From: Plasmopara viticola
Lineage: Eukaryota > Oomycota > Peronosporomycetes > Peronosporales > Peronosporaceae
Length of the DNA stretch: 64,000 nucleotides
Direction of reading: 5' to 3'
NCBI GenBank assembly: GCA_001695595.3
Contig: MBPM02000202.1
Location: forward strand, 1-64,000
Positions 36,426 to 48,534 of the stretch are shown here, in pieces. The notes under the pieces are model-generated. The model ran no database searches, had not been told where the DNA came from, and was given only the letters and a program-made list of their open reading frames with translations. How positions within the stretch are numbered: position 1 is the stretch's first letter; the number at the start of each line of letters is the position of its first letter. The position numbers and the translations under genes are program-made.

Positions 36426-36834
36426 CTTACACGCAGGATTACCCCCTATCTTTTAGATCTAAAAATGTTTTTGGTTAATGGTTCTATAGTGTCGCATGGT
36501 GATTTGCCGTTGACACTATACGTTCTTAGTACAATTGATATTTTTTTTTTTTTACCTTGTTCATTTTCAAAGCATAAAATCTCAGTGGCAAGAATTATAA
36601 AGCCTCCGCATTTCCTATCTAAGAGGATTTTTCTTGTATGAAGGTGTTATTTATAGCCTTCATCCTCATCCAAATTGTCATTGTTTCCATTGCCGCCACG
36701 AGTTGGTCAAACGAGCGAATCTATAAGACGGATTTAGCAAATCAAAGCAAGGCGAATAATATCCATACTTGCATTTATTTTTTCCGGATCAATCAACTTA
36801 CGCAATATCTTTACATAACTTGACCAGAGATCTC
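36426..36834 (-). other. Inverted subtilisin 3' flank
   Basis: This is the reverse complement of the flank found after copies 1-5, diverged, with a T13-type run near 36540-36552. No independent gene is supported, although short open frames occur. Confidence 0.75.
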
Positions 36835-37527
36835 TCAGATCGCAAGAGCAGCGTTTACAGCTTTTTCTGCATTAATGCGACCGTAACAGTATTAGATGTT
36901 TGCAAAAATCATTTCTGGTGTCCCACCGCATGTCAAGACAGCTTCTGGCAAGTTCTGGTCCGTCGAATTTTTCAGTACCGTCTTGACAGCGTCGAAGCTC
37001 AAACCAGTACGTGCACTCAAGACCAACGCAATTGTACCAGCATGATGAGGCGCAGCCATACTCGTTCCCGAAATTCTCCTGTACTCGGAATCGTTGCCAT
37101 TCCAAGCCGAACGAATGTTTACTCCAGGACCAGCAAAATTGGGCTTTACACGACCATTTACAGCCGGGCCGAGACTGCTAAACGGGGCTAAGACGTCATT
37201 TCTGTCGGTTGCTCCAACTGCAAAAACTTTAAACGTATCACTAGGAGATGCGACTGAACCACATCCTTCACTGCCTGCATTACCGGCTGAAAATACTGGA
37301 ATGACACGAGCAGCATGCCAAGCATCTAGACTGGACTGGAAGTAGGTTGGATCTTGGCCGCCTCCCCAGCTATCGCTCCCAATATGTGGAGCTTTGGCCG
37401 GGTCACAGTTGTTGCCGTTTGCGTCTGTCGGACACAACATGAAGTGCTCACAAGCAGTTAAAAGAGATAGCGAGCAACTTCTCATTCCACAACCCTTGCA
37501 AGCCATCCACTGGGCCCTAGGTGCAAC
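36835..37527 (-). pseudogene. Subtilisin-like protease copy 6, 3' part, inverted
   Basis: On the minus strand this runs from VAPRAQWMACKGCG through the SAGN and SGTSMAAPH motifs to the stop complement at 36835-36837. It begins exactly where the plus-strand half at 31291-32045 stops, with GTTGC (reverse complement at 37523-37527) shared. A frameshift near 36900 breaks the last about 20 codons, and some residues differ from the array (CEHFMLCP, SEGCGS). It therefore looks like the missing half of copy 6 rather than a separate gene. Confidence 0.87.
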
Positions 37528-40500
37528 CGTTGAGAAGATGGCAAAAACCGAAACGAATATATACAGGTCCTTAGTTCGCTATTCTGTGCTACCTTTAAGG
37601 CTGTCTTTCCAGATCCTTGTAGAAGCTTCTTAATGTAACCTTACTTATCTAGACAAATGAACGACTCCTATTATGTCCGTAATCAGCATCTGTAATTATC
37701 CACATGCATTCAGGGGTGTAGTTTTTACACTCCCTCTCACCGCAATTGTTGAGTATGCTTTGTCGCTGACTTGGTCTTGATGCCGGTTGCCTCTCGCAGA
37801 AACGTGAGCATCTTAGTTTCAAGCGCCTAGGTTAGCATATCTGCAAGCTGACTCTTCGTATCAATGTAGCCAATCTTGAGTAATCCATGCTAAACGTTCT
37901 TCCGAATAAAGTGATGTCTGATGTCCACGTGCTTTGTACGTGCGTGGTAGCCCGCGTTATTTGCCAAAGCTTTCGCACCTTGATCGTCTTCCCATATATA
38001 CGTTCCTCCCACTTGTTCTTGACCCATGTCCTTGAGCATTGCACGCGTTTAAAATACTGCTTGTGTGCACAAGCTTAGCGCCATATACTCTGCTTCTGCG
38101 GAACTAACGCGACATTTCTCTGATACTTGGACTGGATCACAACTGGAGCTTTTCCAATGTTGATCAGCACTCCTGAGACAGACCGTCTGTCATCGGTGTT
38201 GCTACCCCAGTGCTCTAACAATTACCTTTCCGGTCCCTCTTTGGTAAACGATCCCATGATGACGTGCCGAACTTAAGTAGCGCAATACACGAATTGCGGC
38301 ATTCCAATGTGGTAACCCCGTATTCTCGAGAAATCGAGACAGTTCTGTCACAATGTATGCGATGTCCCGCCGAGTGCAAGTTGTAACGTATAACATACAT
38401 CTAATAAGTGAGCGGTATGGTCTTGATCGCATCTCTGAACGCTCAGCTTCTGTACTTGGTGACTGTGATATTGATAGCTTGAGACCGGACGTACACGGAT
38501 AGTCGACGTTCTTGGCGTTTGTCTATCCAAATCGCTCAGCCACGTCGCTTATGTAGCGTGTTTGCTTGATCATTGGTGTGGAAGCTATTATGTCGTGGTC
38601 GATCTCTATGCCCAAGATGAACTTTGCCATACCGAGAATATCGTCGCTCGTCTTGGCTGCAATGATCATATCATCGAGATAAAGACATACGTACACAAAA
38701 CCTTCTTCCACTTTCTTCACGTAGACGCATTGATCCGCTCCACAACTTTTCTAAATCGTTCTTCTTAAAGACGTGTCGATCGTCTTGTTCCAAGTGCTTG
38801 CAGCTTGCTTGAGTCCATATATAGCTTTGTTCAGCTGACACGCAAATCCTTGAGCTCCCTTAACACCAATCGGAACTTCCATGTGAACACTCTCCGACAG
38901 CACACTGTTGAGAAAGGCGGTGTCGACGTCCAGCTGCTCCATTTTGTAGCCAATTACCGCAAACACTGCAAGTACAACTCGAATTGATTTCATGTTGGCC
39001 ACTGGAGAGTAAGTCTCGAAGAAATCCACGCCGTATTTCTGCTTGCAACCTTTATCCACCAATCGTGCACAACACATCCATTCTGGTCACGCTTTTTAGC
39101 AAAAATTCGGCGGCATTCAATCGTACGTCCAATTGTGCCATGTTTTGTTTTGGTGATGCGACTGTAATCCGGCGTCCATCGCTTGTCGCCACTGTTCTGC
39201 CTCGTCACTAGACATTGCCTGCGCATACGTGGTAGGAAAGTCTGATTGTTCACCAACACTCACAGCGTAAGCGAGACTAGCTTCAGCTATAAGGTCGTCT
39301 TCATCAATCCTTGCACGCTTTGAAGATGGTGGTCCTTCGCTTCCTTCCAGACTTTCATCGGCATCTGATTCGAATTCCAACAATAACGTTGGTTCATGAG
39401 TATGCCTTGAACGTTCCATTTGCGGTCGAAATACCAATCGATATTCCTGTGCATTCAGTGTAGGAGTTTTGTACTCTGTCACTTCAGAGTGTACTGAGGT
39501 TGGTAATCGAAGCATCTCGACCCTTTACTCATTTGTGTTGGACTCCTCCTCTTTCACTGGAGTATCTGGATTTTCATCTTCTGCTTCACACTTCATAGGT
39601 TCATTTCGATCTTGGTAGTGTTCTCTCGGCTCGGACACTGCACTTTCATCGTTGTTTTTGGTTACGTGTATCACTTTTATTGTTTGGGCGGGTGCGTCTC
39701 ATAAATGCCGCCCACTTCACGCTCGTCCAGTTTCACCGACCGTGATACTGATATTTTGTCTTTCTCCAAATCGTAAACTCGGTATCCCTTGGTGTCTTTG
39801 GCATAACCAAGGAACATGCACTATAAGTTTTTGGCTTCGAGCTTCGTCCTCTTCATTTGGTCAACGTGGGCATATTCATGAGACCCAAACACCCTAAGAT
39901 GATACGAGGCTTCATCTTAAATCCCAGTTCATATGGGGTGTTGCTTGAGTGCATTCAATTTGGAGAGCGGTTGATCAGGTACACCGCAGTGCTTACTGCC
40001 TCTGCCCACCAACATGTCGGAACACACTTGTAGTGTAGCATGCTCCGTGCCTTTTCCATAATCGTGCGGTTCATTCGTTCTGCAATTCCGTTTCGTTGGG
40101 GACTGTGTGGTACTGTACGCTGATGTATGATGGCGTTTCGCGGACATAAATTCGTAACTGTCTTTTTGACAAACTCCATTCCGTTGTCCGAACGCTGACA
40201 CTTGATACGTGATCCTCATTGATTCTCATGCAGTGCTTTTAACATCATGATCTTGTCAGCAACTTCACTCTTCTTTGCCAGAAAGTAAGCCACCCACATA
40301 TTGTGAATAATCATCCACAAAAGTCAAAATGTATTTAGCCCCCCTTTCGAAAGTGTCCTCATAAGCCCCAACACGTCTGTGGGAACTAAGTCCAATACAC
40401 GTGATGTCTTTGTCATGGAGCGTCGTGTAAAGGCTTCGATCGTCTGCTTGCCCTTCATGCATCCACCACACAGAGTCTTGATACCTTGATTCAGTGCAGG

Positions 40501-41861
40501 AATACCTTTTGTGTATTGCATAGTCTTCACTAAAACGTCCTCGCTTGGAAGTCCCATACGAGCGTGCCATAACTCCCACCGACTATTTGCTCCCGAGTAT
40601 TGCACCGATCATGCCTCCTCTTGCTGACAATCCAGTGTGTAAGCTTTCCCTTTTCTTGTCCCAGCTACCAAAGCTTCGTTTTTGTCCCGAATGATGCACG
40701 AAGCACGCTGAAACTCCATACTTAGTCCACGTTCGGCAAGCTTTCCCACCGACAGTAGACATCTGTCAAGTCCAGGGATAAGCAGCACTTCCATCATCGA
40801 TATGCGTCTTCCATCTAAGCCGATAGGCTTCACCGTTCCAGCTCCTTCGACGCGTAACTTCCTGCCGTCTGCAATTCTTACCTTGATGTCGGCTTTAAGT
40901 TGCTTAGAGTCGATCAAGTCACTTTGGTGAGGGGTCATGTGTGACGTCGCACCACTGTCGATCAGCCAGCTTTATGATTGCTCATCCCCCACAGCAGACA
41001 CTGCATCATTACCGCTTACACGCTTTTTGAAACGGTTTTCAGCAGCTGGGAAGTCCCGTTCCGTATGACCAGTCTGGTCACGCCCTTGCGTGGCGCGTAA
41101 CTCTTGCGGCCACCTCCTCGTCTGCCCTTGATTAGTCCATCATTGTATGTGGCTCGAAATGCTTTCTTACTTGGTTCCTTCTTCTGTAGTCTATCTGACT
41201 CCTTCAACAGCTTCTCCTTGACTTCGATCACAGTGATGTCCTTGGCGTTCTCCACGATAGAATATACTATCTCATATTTCGCCGGCAAGCTGCTCAGAGG
41301 CACCACTAAATGTCTTGATTCATCCACCGGCTCTCCCGTCGTCTGGAGTTCCACGACCAGCTCATCGAACGCGTCCAGATGTTCCACCATGCGAGTGTCA
41401 CTCTCCATCTTAAACTCATGAAGGCGCCGTGTCATCGTGACACGGTTGTGTAGGGTGGAACGATTGTAAAAATCGCGAAGCGTTCCCCATGCCTCCAAGG
41501 CACGAGTAGCAGACCGAATCTTGGTCTGGTGTTGAATCTCGACGCCTTGGGCATTTGTACTTAATGCCTTGGCGTCATTCACCAGCCACGTCTCCGTTAT
41601 TTCGCTCTCGTCCTTCGCGCCCATAATGTGCCCCAGAAGCCCTTTCTTGCGAGGGCCATCCTCATGTTGAACTCCCAATTTCGGTGCGCTTGGTAGTCAT
41701 GGTGATGAAGGTGTGGTGAAGCGAGGCTGTTGTTTGCGGCTGTTAACTTGTTGAGAAGATGGCAAAAACTGAAGTGAATATATTTATCTTACCCAATGAA
41801 CGGCTACCATATGTAATTACTAACTGTGACGTACTTATAGATAGTGTGACGCCATCCACCT
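37528..41861 (-). mobile_element. Copia-5, decayed inverted element with mismatched LTRs
   Basis: Read on the minus strand, the 3' LTR (37528-37729) is the 202-bp variant, the same length as the Copia-4 5' LTR. The 5' LTR (41749 to about 41861) is the 146-bp type, cut short at its outer end. A primer-binding site close to the family type lies just inside at about 41736-41748 (one change). Beyond 41862 the plus-strand subtilisin 3' flank resumes. Confidence 0.87.
37740..41699 (-). pseudogene. Copia-5 gag-pol remnant
   Basis: It has the same decayed polyprotein as Copia-4. A gag piece at 41016-41678 lacks the CCHC knuckle. Protease and integrase pieces lie at 40324-40938 and 39955-40179, reverse transcriptase pieces at 38523-39077 (LYLDDMII), and RNase H remnants below 38432. 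It shares with Copia-4 the deletion that removes the knuckle, the early frameshift after KTIDTSLRRTI and the RNase H deletion. Its extreme 3' part is closest to Copia-6. It is not functional. Confidence 0.87.
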
Positions 41862-42720
41862 TTCAAAAAGATTAAGAAATTCAAGGGTCAGCTTGAAAGA
41901 CAATCGACTCACAAAACGAATAAGAAGAGCAGCAGAAAAGAAATTGAAAAATTCGGAATTGTTATCTTCTTGTAGGCTGAAGCCGTCAACGAAGGCCAGA
42001 TTCATCACCACTTACAAGTCAAGAAGCAAGTGAGAAATCCGATATTTTAGGAATGCAGTTGATGAGCGTAGTTTGCTTGAATCCAGGCAGCTGTAGTTGA
42101 TTTATAACCGATCGATAAAGTAACGTCGTGGGATCTTTTTTTTCTTATGTTGCAGTTGATAACTGTCTAACTCCGCCAACATATGCTGCTACCGCTAAGT
42201 CCACATTCGGTCATATCTTTTGGAAGAAGTGAGTAGACTTTGCGGATCGATTGAAAGAGCAGCAGAAATTAAATGAAAAACTCGAAATTGTTTCGAGTCT
42301 CCGTTACGGCGTTTGATATTCATTTAGTCATGTGTTTTGATCTTATTGAATTTCGAGTATTGAGCCGATAACAATCTTGTTTGAAGTGTTATATTTGCTG
42401 TCGCCTTGAGAAATAAGCTATGAATCATCGACTAGATGAACGTTTCTCTACATGGCTTGTTTTGATTACTAGATATAAGGAAATGCTTTTTATAAATAGG
42501 AGCAGGTATGCGCTTTCGCTCTCTAATCACCAGGACAAGGTCTTTGTTATTCTGGCTGATTAAAACAAAATGCTTAGTACCATCTATTCAAATAATAATG
42601 AACTTTGTATGAACCATCCGACTTTATATGTCAATCAGCGAACCAATTTCAATTCTTTTGCCTTTTAGGCACCATGTACGAGACTCCATTAATATTTTTT
42701 AAGCGAAAACAGGTAGAAAG
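41862..42720 (+). repeat. Subtilisin 3' flank and spacer, plus orientation
   Basis: This matches the array from the sequence around AAATTCAAGGGTCAGC through the spacer, with more divergence than units 1-5. It continues the flank that is broken at 36426, as expected if Copia-5 was inserted there before the inversion. No gene is seen. Confidence 0.78.
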
Positions 42721-42880
42721 CCAAAGCTTTTGTAAGAGCAATTGTACCGATCATTTCTTGCTCCTTCACAACAATCGGCAGCTAAAGAATAGACCAATTT
42801 ACGATCGGTCCAATCGCGTTTACAAACAAATAAACAAAATGTTTTGATTTTTATGTGTTGTCTATTGATGAAGTCTCGTA
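42721..42880. other. Switch point of array orientation
   Basis: Plus-oriented spacer ends near 42710 and minus-oriented spacer starts by about 42880. The roughly 150 bp between fits neither clearly. This is a tail-to-tail junction between the plus-strand array and the older minus-strand copy. Confidence 0.55.
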
Positions 42881-43860
42881 TGTGATTACCGAAGGGCAAA
42901 CGGATTAAGATTGAGAAACTCGGTGGTATTGTGGTATTCCTACAATTTTCATCATAGTTTGGTTATATGGTACTTAGTATTCTGATTTAATTAGCCAAAA
43001 TAGTAACGACCTTATAATAAATAGATAGAGAGCGGAAGCGCATACCTGCTCTTACTTTTCAGAAGCCTATTCTTATATTCCATCATTTTTTAAACAGGCA
43101 AACTAGAGAAATGTCCACCTTGCCGATATCTCACAGCTTATTGCTTAAGGCAACAGCAAATACAACTCTTCAAACAACATTGTTATCGGCTCTATACTCT
43201 GATGTCAATCAAGAGGTGGATCGCCAAGACATTAAAACGCACGACTTGATGCCAAACGCCGTAACAAAGACTCAAACGATAACACAACAATTTCGAGATT
43301 TTCATGAATTTCTGCTTCTCTTTCGATCGATCCGCAAAGTTTGCTGAGAATTACCTAAAGAAAAGGTCGAATTTGGACTTTACGGTAGCAATATATGTTG
43401 GTCGAGGAAGACAGTTATTCGGCATCAATTGCGACACAAGTAGAACATTTCCCACAACGCCATATAAGTGAATTTAAAGATCGGTTTCGTATCAAATACA
43501 GCTTCCTGGGTTCACGCAAACATTCGCTTATCAACTGCATGATTAAATTCGGATTTCTTACTTGCTCTTCGATTTGTAAGTGGCATCAACTCTGGTTTTC
43601 TTTGACTGCTTCAGCCTACAAGAATAACTTAATTTCGAGTTTTTCATTTGTTTTATGTTGCTCTTCCTATCCGTTCTGTGAGACGACTGTTCTATTTTAG
43701 CTGACCCTCGTATCTTGATCTTTTCGTTGCGCTTTAAAGTATTTAATCAACTAGCACATTCATTTGCATTACTATGCCATCAAACTTACACGCAGGTTTA
43801 ATCCTATATTTAAAATTTGAAAACGTCTTTGTTTGGTGACTCTATAGCTTCGTATGGTGA
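42881..43860 (-). repeat. Subtilisin spacer and 3' flank, minus orientation, diverged
   Basis: This is the reverse complement of the array spacer, for example the stretch around 43255-43345 with AACGCCGTAAC and CGATCCGCAAAG. It ends in 3' flank at 43860, where Copia-6 is inserted. Open frames at 43111-43347 and 43395-43700 lie in spacer sequence that is non-coding elsewhere, so they are not called genes. Confidence 0.72.
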
Positions 43861-46800
43861 TGTTAACATTACACCGCTGAATGCATGTTGAACAGGTGGA
43901 TGGCTTCACAGTAATTACAAGTACGTCACAATTAGCAATTACATATGGTAGCCATACATTGTTCAGGATAAATATATTCACTTCGGTTTTTACTTTCTTC
44001 TTAACAGTTAACAGCCGCAAACAACAGCCTCGCATCACCACACCGTCACCGCCATGACTACCAAGCGCACCGAAGTCCTCCTAGGAGATGGTAACTACTA
44101 CCATTGGAAGTTCAACATGGAATGGCACTCGCAAGAAAAGAGATGCTGGGACACATTATGGGCGCGAAGGACGAGAGCGAAATAACGGAGACGTGGCTCG
44201 TGAATGACGCCAAGGCATTGGGTATAATTGACCAGGGCGTCGAGATACAGCACCAGACCAAGATACGGTCTGCTACTCGTGCCTTGGAGGCATGGGGAAC
44301 GCTTCGCGATTTCTACCATCGTTCCACTTTACACAACCGTGTCACGATGACACGGCGCCTTCATGAGTTTAAGATGGAGAGTGGCACTCGCATGGTGGAA
44401 CATCTGGACGCGTTCGATGAGCTGGTCGTGGGACTCCAGACGACGGGAGAGCCGGTGGATGAATCAAGACAGCTAGTGGTGCTTCTGAGCAGCTTGCCGG
44501 CGGAATATGAAATAGTTATTTCTATCGTGGAGAACGCCAAGGACATCACTCTGATCGAAGTCAAGGAGAACCTGTTGAAGGAGTCAGACAGACTACAGAA
44601 GAAGGAAGCAAGTGAGAAAGCGTTTGGAGCCACAGACAATGATGGACGGATCAAGGGCAGACGAGGAAGTGGCCGCAAGATTTACGCGCCACGCAAGGGC
44701 GGCGGTTTTCGGGGAAAATGCTTCAATTGTGACCAGACTGGTCATATGAAGCGGGACTGCCCAGCTGCTGAGAGCCGTTTCAGAAACCGTTATAGCGGTA
44801 ATGATGCAGTGTTTGCTGTGGGGGATGAGCAATCAGTAAGCTGGCTGATCGACAGTGGTGCGACGTCACACATGACCCCTCACCGAAGTGACTTGATCGA
44901 CTTCAAGCAACTTAAAGACGACATCATGGTAACAATTGCAGATGGCAGAAAGTTACGCGTCGAAGGAGCTGGAACAGTGAAGCTTATCGGCTTAAATGGA
45001 AGACGCATATCGATGATGGAAGTGCTGCTTATCCCTGGACTTGACAGACATCTACTATCGGTGGGAAAGCTTGCCGAACGTGGACTAAGTGTGGAATTTC
45101 AGCGTTCTTCGTGCATCATTTGGGACAAGAACGAAGCATTGGCAACTGGGACAAGAAATGGGAAAGCTTACACACTGGATTGTCAGCAAGAGGAGGCACG
45201 ATTGGTGCAATACTCGGGAGTTGATAGTCAGTGGGAGTTATGGCACGCTCGTATGGGACATCCAAGTGAGGACGTTTTAGTGAAGACTATGCGATCCACA
45301 GAAGGTATTCCTGCGCTAAAACAAGGTGTTAAGACCCTGTGTGGTGGATGCATGAAGGGCAAGCAGACGATCGAAGCCTTTACACGACGCTCCATGACAA
45401 AGACATCACGTGTATTGGAATTAGTTCACACAGACGTGATGGGACCCATGAAGACACTTTCAAAAGGAGGTGCTAAATACATTTTGACGTTTGTGGATGA
45501 TTATTCACGACATGTGGTGGCTTACTTTCTGGCAAAGAAGAGTGAAGTTGCCGACAAGATCAAGATGTTCAAAGCACTGCATGAGAATCAGTGGGGAACC
45601 CGTATCAAGTGCCTGCGTTTGGGCGATGGAACGGAGTTTGTCAACAAGACAGTTACGAATTTATGTCCGCGAAACGCCATCATACATCAGCGTACAGTAC
45701 CATACAGTCCCCAACAAAATGGAATTGCAGAACGAATGAACCGTACGATAATGGAAAAGGCACGGAGCATGCTACACTACAAGTGTGTTCCGACATGTTG
45801 GTGAGCAGAGGCAGTAAGCACTGCGGTGTACCTGATCAACCGCTCTCCTAATACAATGCACCCAAATAACACCCCATACGAAATGGGATTTAAGATGAAG
45901 CCACGGATGGATCATTTTAGGGTGTTTGGGTCTCATGGATATGCTCACGTTGATCAAGTGAAGAGGACGAAGCTCGAAGCCAAAAGCTTCAAGTGCATGT
46001 TCCTTGGTTATGCCGAAGACACCAAGGGATACCGAGTTTACGATTTGGGGAAAGACAAGATATTAGAATCACGGTCGGTGAAGCTGGACGAGCGTGAAAG
46101 GGCGGCATTTATGAGACACACCCGCCCAAACAAATAAACTGATACACGTTACCAAAGACAACGATGAAAGTGCTGTGTCCGGGCCGACGGAACACCAACA
46201 AGATCAAGATGAACGTATGGAGGATGAAGGGGTCGATGAAATTCCAGATGCTCCAATGAATGAAGAGGAGTCCGATACAAATGAGTCAAGGGTCGAGATG
46301 CTTCGATTACCGACCTCAGTACACTCTGAACTGACAGAGTACAGAACTCCTACACTGGATGCACAGGAAGATCGATTGGTATTTCGACCGCAAGTGGAAC
46401 CTTCAAGGCGTACAAATATACCAATGTTGTTGCTGGAAAACGGATCAGATGACGATGAAAGTCTGGGAGGAAGCGAAGGACCACCATCTTCAAAGCGTGC
46501 AAGGATTGATGAAGACGGCCTGATAGCTGAAGCTATTCTCGCTTACGCTGTGAGTGTTGGTGAAGAATCAGACTTGCCTACCACGTATGCGCAGGCAATG
46601 TCTAGTGACGAGGCAGAACAGTGGCGACAAGCGATGGACGCCGAATTACAGTCGCATCACAAAAACAAAACATGGACACTCGTTCCACGAGAATCAATTG
46701 GACGTACGATTGGATGCCGCTGGGCTTTTGCTAAGAAGCGTGACCAGAATGGATGTGTTGTGCGCTACAAAGCACGATTGGTGGCTAAAGGTTGCAAGCA

Positions 46801-48255
46801 GAAATACGGCGTGGATTTCTTCGAGACTTACTCTCCAGTGGCCAACATGAACTCAATTCGAGTTGTACTCGCAGTGTGTGCGGTATTAGGCTACAAAATG
46901 GAACAGCTGGACGTCGACACCGCCTTTCTCAACAGTGTACTGTCGGATCGTGTTCACATGGAGATTCAAATTGGTGTTAAGGGAGCTCAAGGATTTGCGT
47001 GTCAGCTGAACAAAGCTATATATGGTCTCAAGCAAGCTACAAGCGCTTGGAACAAGACGATCGACACGTCTTTAAGAAGAACGATTTAAAAAGTTGTGGA
47101 GCGGGACAATGCGTCTACGTGAAGAAAGTGGAAGAAGGTTTTGTGTACGTATGTCTTTATCTCGATGATATGATCATTGTAGCCAAGACGAGTGACGATA
47201 TTCTCGGTATGGCAAAGTTCATCTTGGGCATAGAGATCGACCACGACATGACAGCTTCCACACCAATGATCAAGCAAACACGCTACATAAGCGACGTGGC
47301 TGAGCGATTTGGATAAACAAACGCCAAGAACGTCGACTATCCGTGTACGTCCGGTCTCAAGCTATCAATATCACAGTCACCAAGTACAGAAGCTGAGCGT
47401 TCAGAGATGCGATCAAGACCATACCGCTCACTTATTAGATGTATGTTATACGTTACAACTTGCACTCGGCGGGACATCGCATACATTGTGACAGAACTGT
47501 CTCGATTTCTCGAGAATACGGGGTTACCACATTGGAATGCCGCAATTCGTGTATTGCGCTACTTAAGTTCGGCACGTCATCATGGGATCGTTTACCAAAG
47601 AGGGACCGGAAAGGTAATTGTTAGAGCACTGGGGTAGCAACACCGATGACAGACGGTCTGTCTCAGGAGTGCTGATCAACATTGGAAAAGCTCCAGTTGT
47701 GTTCCAGTCCAAGTATCAGAGAAATGTCGCGTTAATTTCGCAGAAGCAGAGTATATGGCGCTAAGCTTGTGCACACAAGCAGTATTTTAAACGCGTGCAA
47801 TGCTCAAGGACATGGGTCAAGAACAAGTGGGAGGAACGCATATACGGGAAGACGATCAAGGTGCGAAAGCTTTGGCAAATAACGCGGGCTACCACGCACG
47901 TACAAAGCACGTGGACATCAGACATCACTTTATTCGGAAGAACGTTTAGCATGGATTACTCAAGATTGGCTACATTGATACGAAGAGTCAGCTTGCAGAT
48001 ATGCTAATCAAGGCGCTTGGAACCAAGATGCTGAAGTATCTGCCCGAAGCCTCCGGAATCAAGACCAAGTCAGCAACAAAGGACACACAGCATTAGCGGT
48101 GAGTGGGAGCGTTAACATTACACCGCTGAATGCATGCTGAACAGGTGGATGGCTTCACAGTAATTACAAGTACGTCACAATTAGTAATTACATATGGTAG
48201 CCATTCATTGGTCAGGATAAATATATTCACTTTGGTTTTTACTTTCTTCTTAACA
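43861..48255 (+). mobile_element. Copia-6, mosaic LTR retrotransposon (4395 bp)
   Basis: The 5' LTR is 43861-44006 and the 3' LTR 48110-48255. The 3' one starts CG instead of TG, and the pair differ at about six sites. The target duplication GGTGA lies at 43856-43860 and 48256-48260, in the 3' flank of the minus-strand subtilisin. The 5' two thirds resemble Copia-1, while the 3' third shares lesions with Copia-4 and Copia-5. Confidence 0.94.
44054..48096 (+). pseudogene. Copia-6 gag-pol, broken mosaic
   Basis: A one-base loss near 44118 disrupts the start frame. The frame is then open from 44104 to a TGA at 45802-45804, where Copia-1 has a Trp codon in the integrase. It reopens to 46137, is shifted near 46100, and is open again at 46175-47089 up to the KTIDTSLRRTI frameshift that Copia-4 and Copia-5 also carry. 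Further stops, a reverse transcriptase deletion near 47200 and loss of the RNase H SDAD segment near 47625 follow. The CCHC knuckle and DSGATS protease are intact. The integrase SDNG motif reads LGDG. Confidence 0.92.
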
Positions 48256-48534
48256 GGTGATATGCCGTTGACACTATACGTCTTTAGTACAATTTATATC
48301 ATTTTTATCGAATCTTCTTCACTTTTAAAGCATAAAGCTTTCTACAAAAGAGATTTTTTTTCTTGTATGGAGGTGTCCGTAAGAGCCTCTAAATTCCAGT
48401 CGCCACAACGAGTTGGTCACACAAGCAATTTGAAAGAAATATGGGTCAAAAAAATCAAAGCAAGGCAAAAACAATAATACAGGCATCGCACTTTTTGTTA
48501 AGATAAGTCCTCACATGACGAAACCAGAGATCTC
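48256..48534 (-). other. 3' flank of minus-strand subtilisin copy
   Basis: This is diverged reverse complement of array 3' flank. It completes the flank interrupted by Copia-6. No gene is seen. Confidence 0.7.

Larger units (their letters stand above)
32248..41748. repeat. Large imperfect palindrome of two Copia interiors
   Basis: The arms are 32248-36279 (+) and 37730-41748 (-), each about 4.0 kb. They flank a spacer of about 1.45 kb holding one LTR from each end and half a subtilisin gene. The arms share nearly all inactivating changes, far more similarity than their outer LTRs show. A transcript crossing the region could fold into a long hairpin. Confidence 0.85.

Noticed and set aside
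43111..43700. Two open frames of 78 and 101 codons
   Set aside because: They lie in reverse-complement array spacer, which is non-coding elsewhere.
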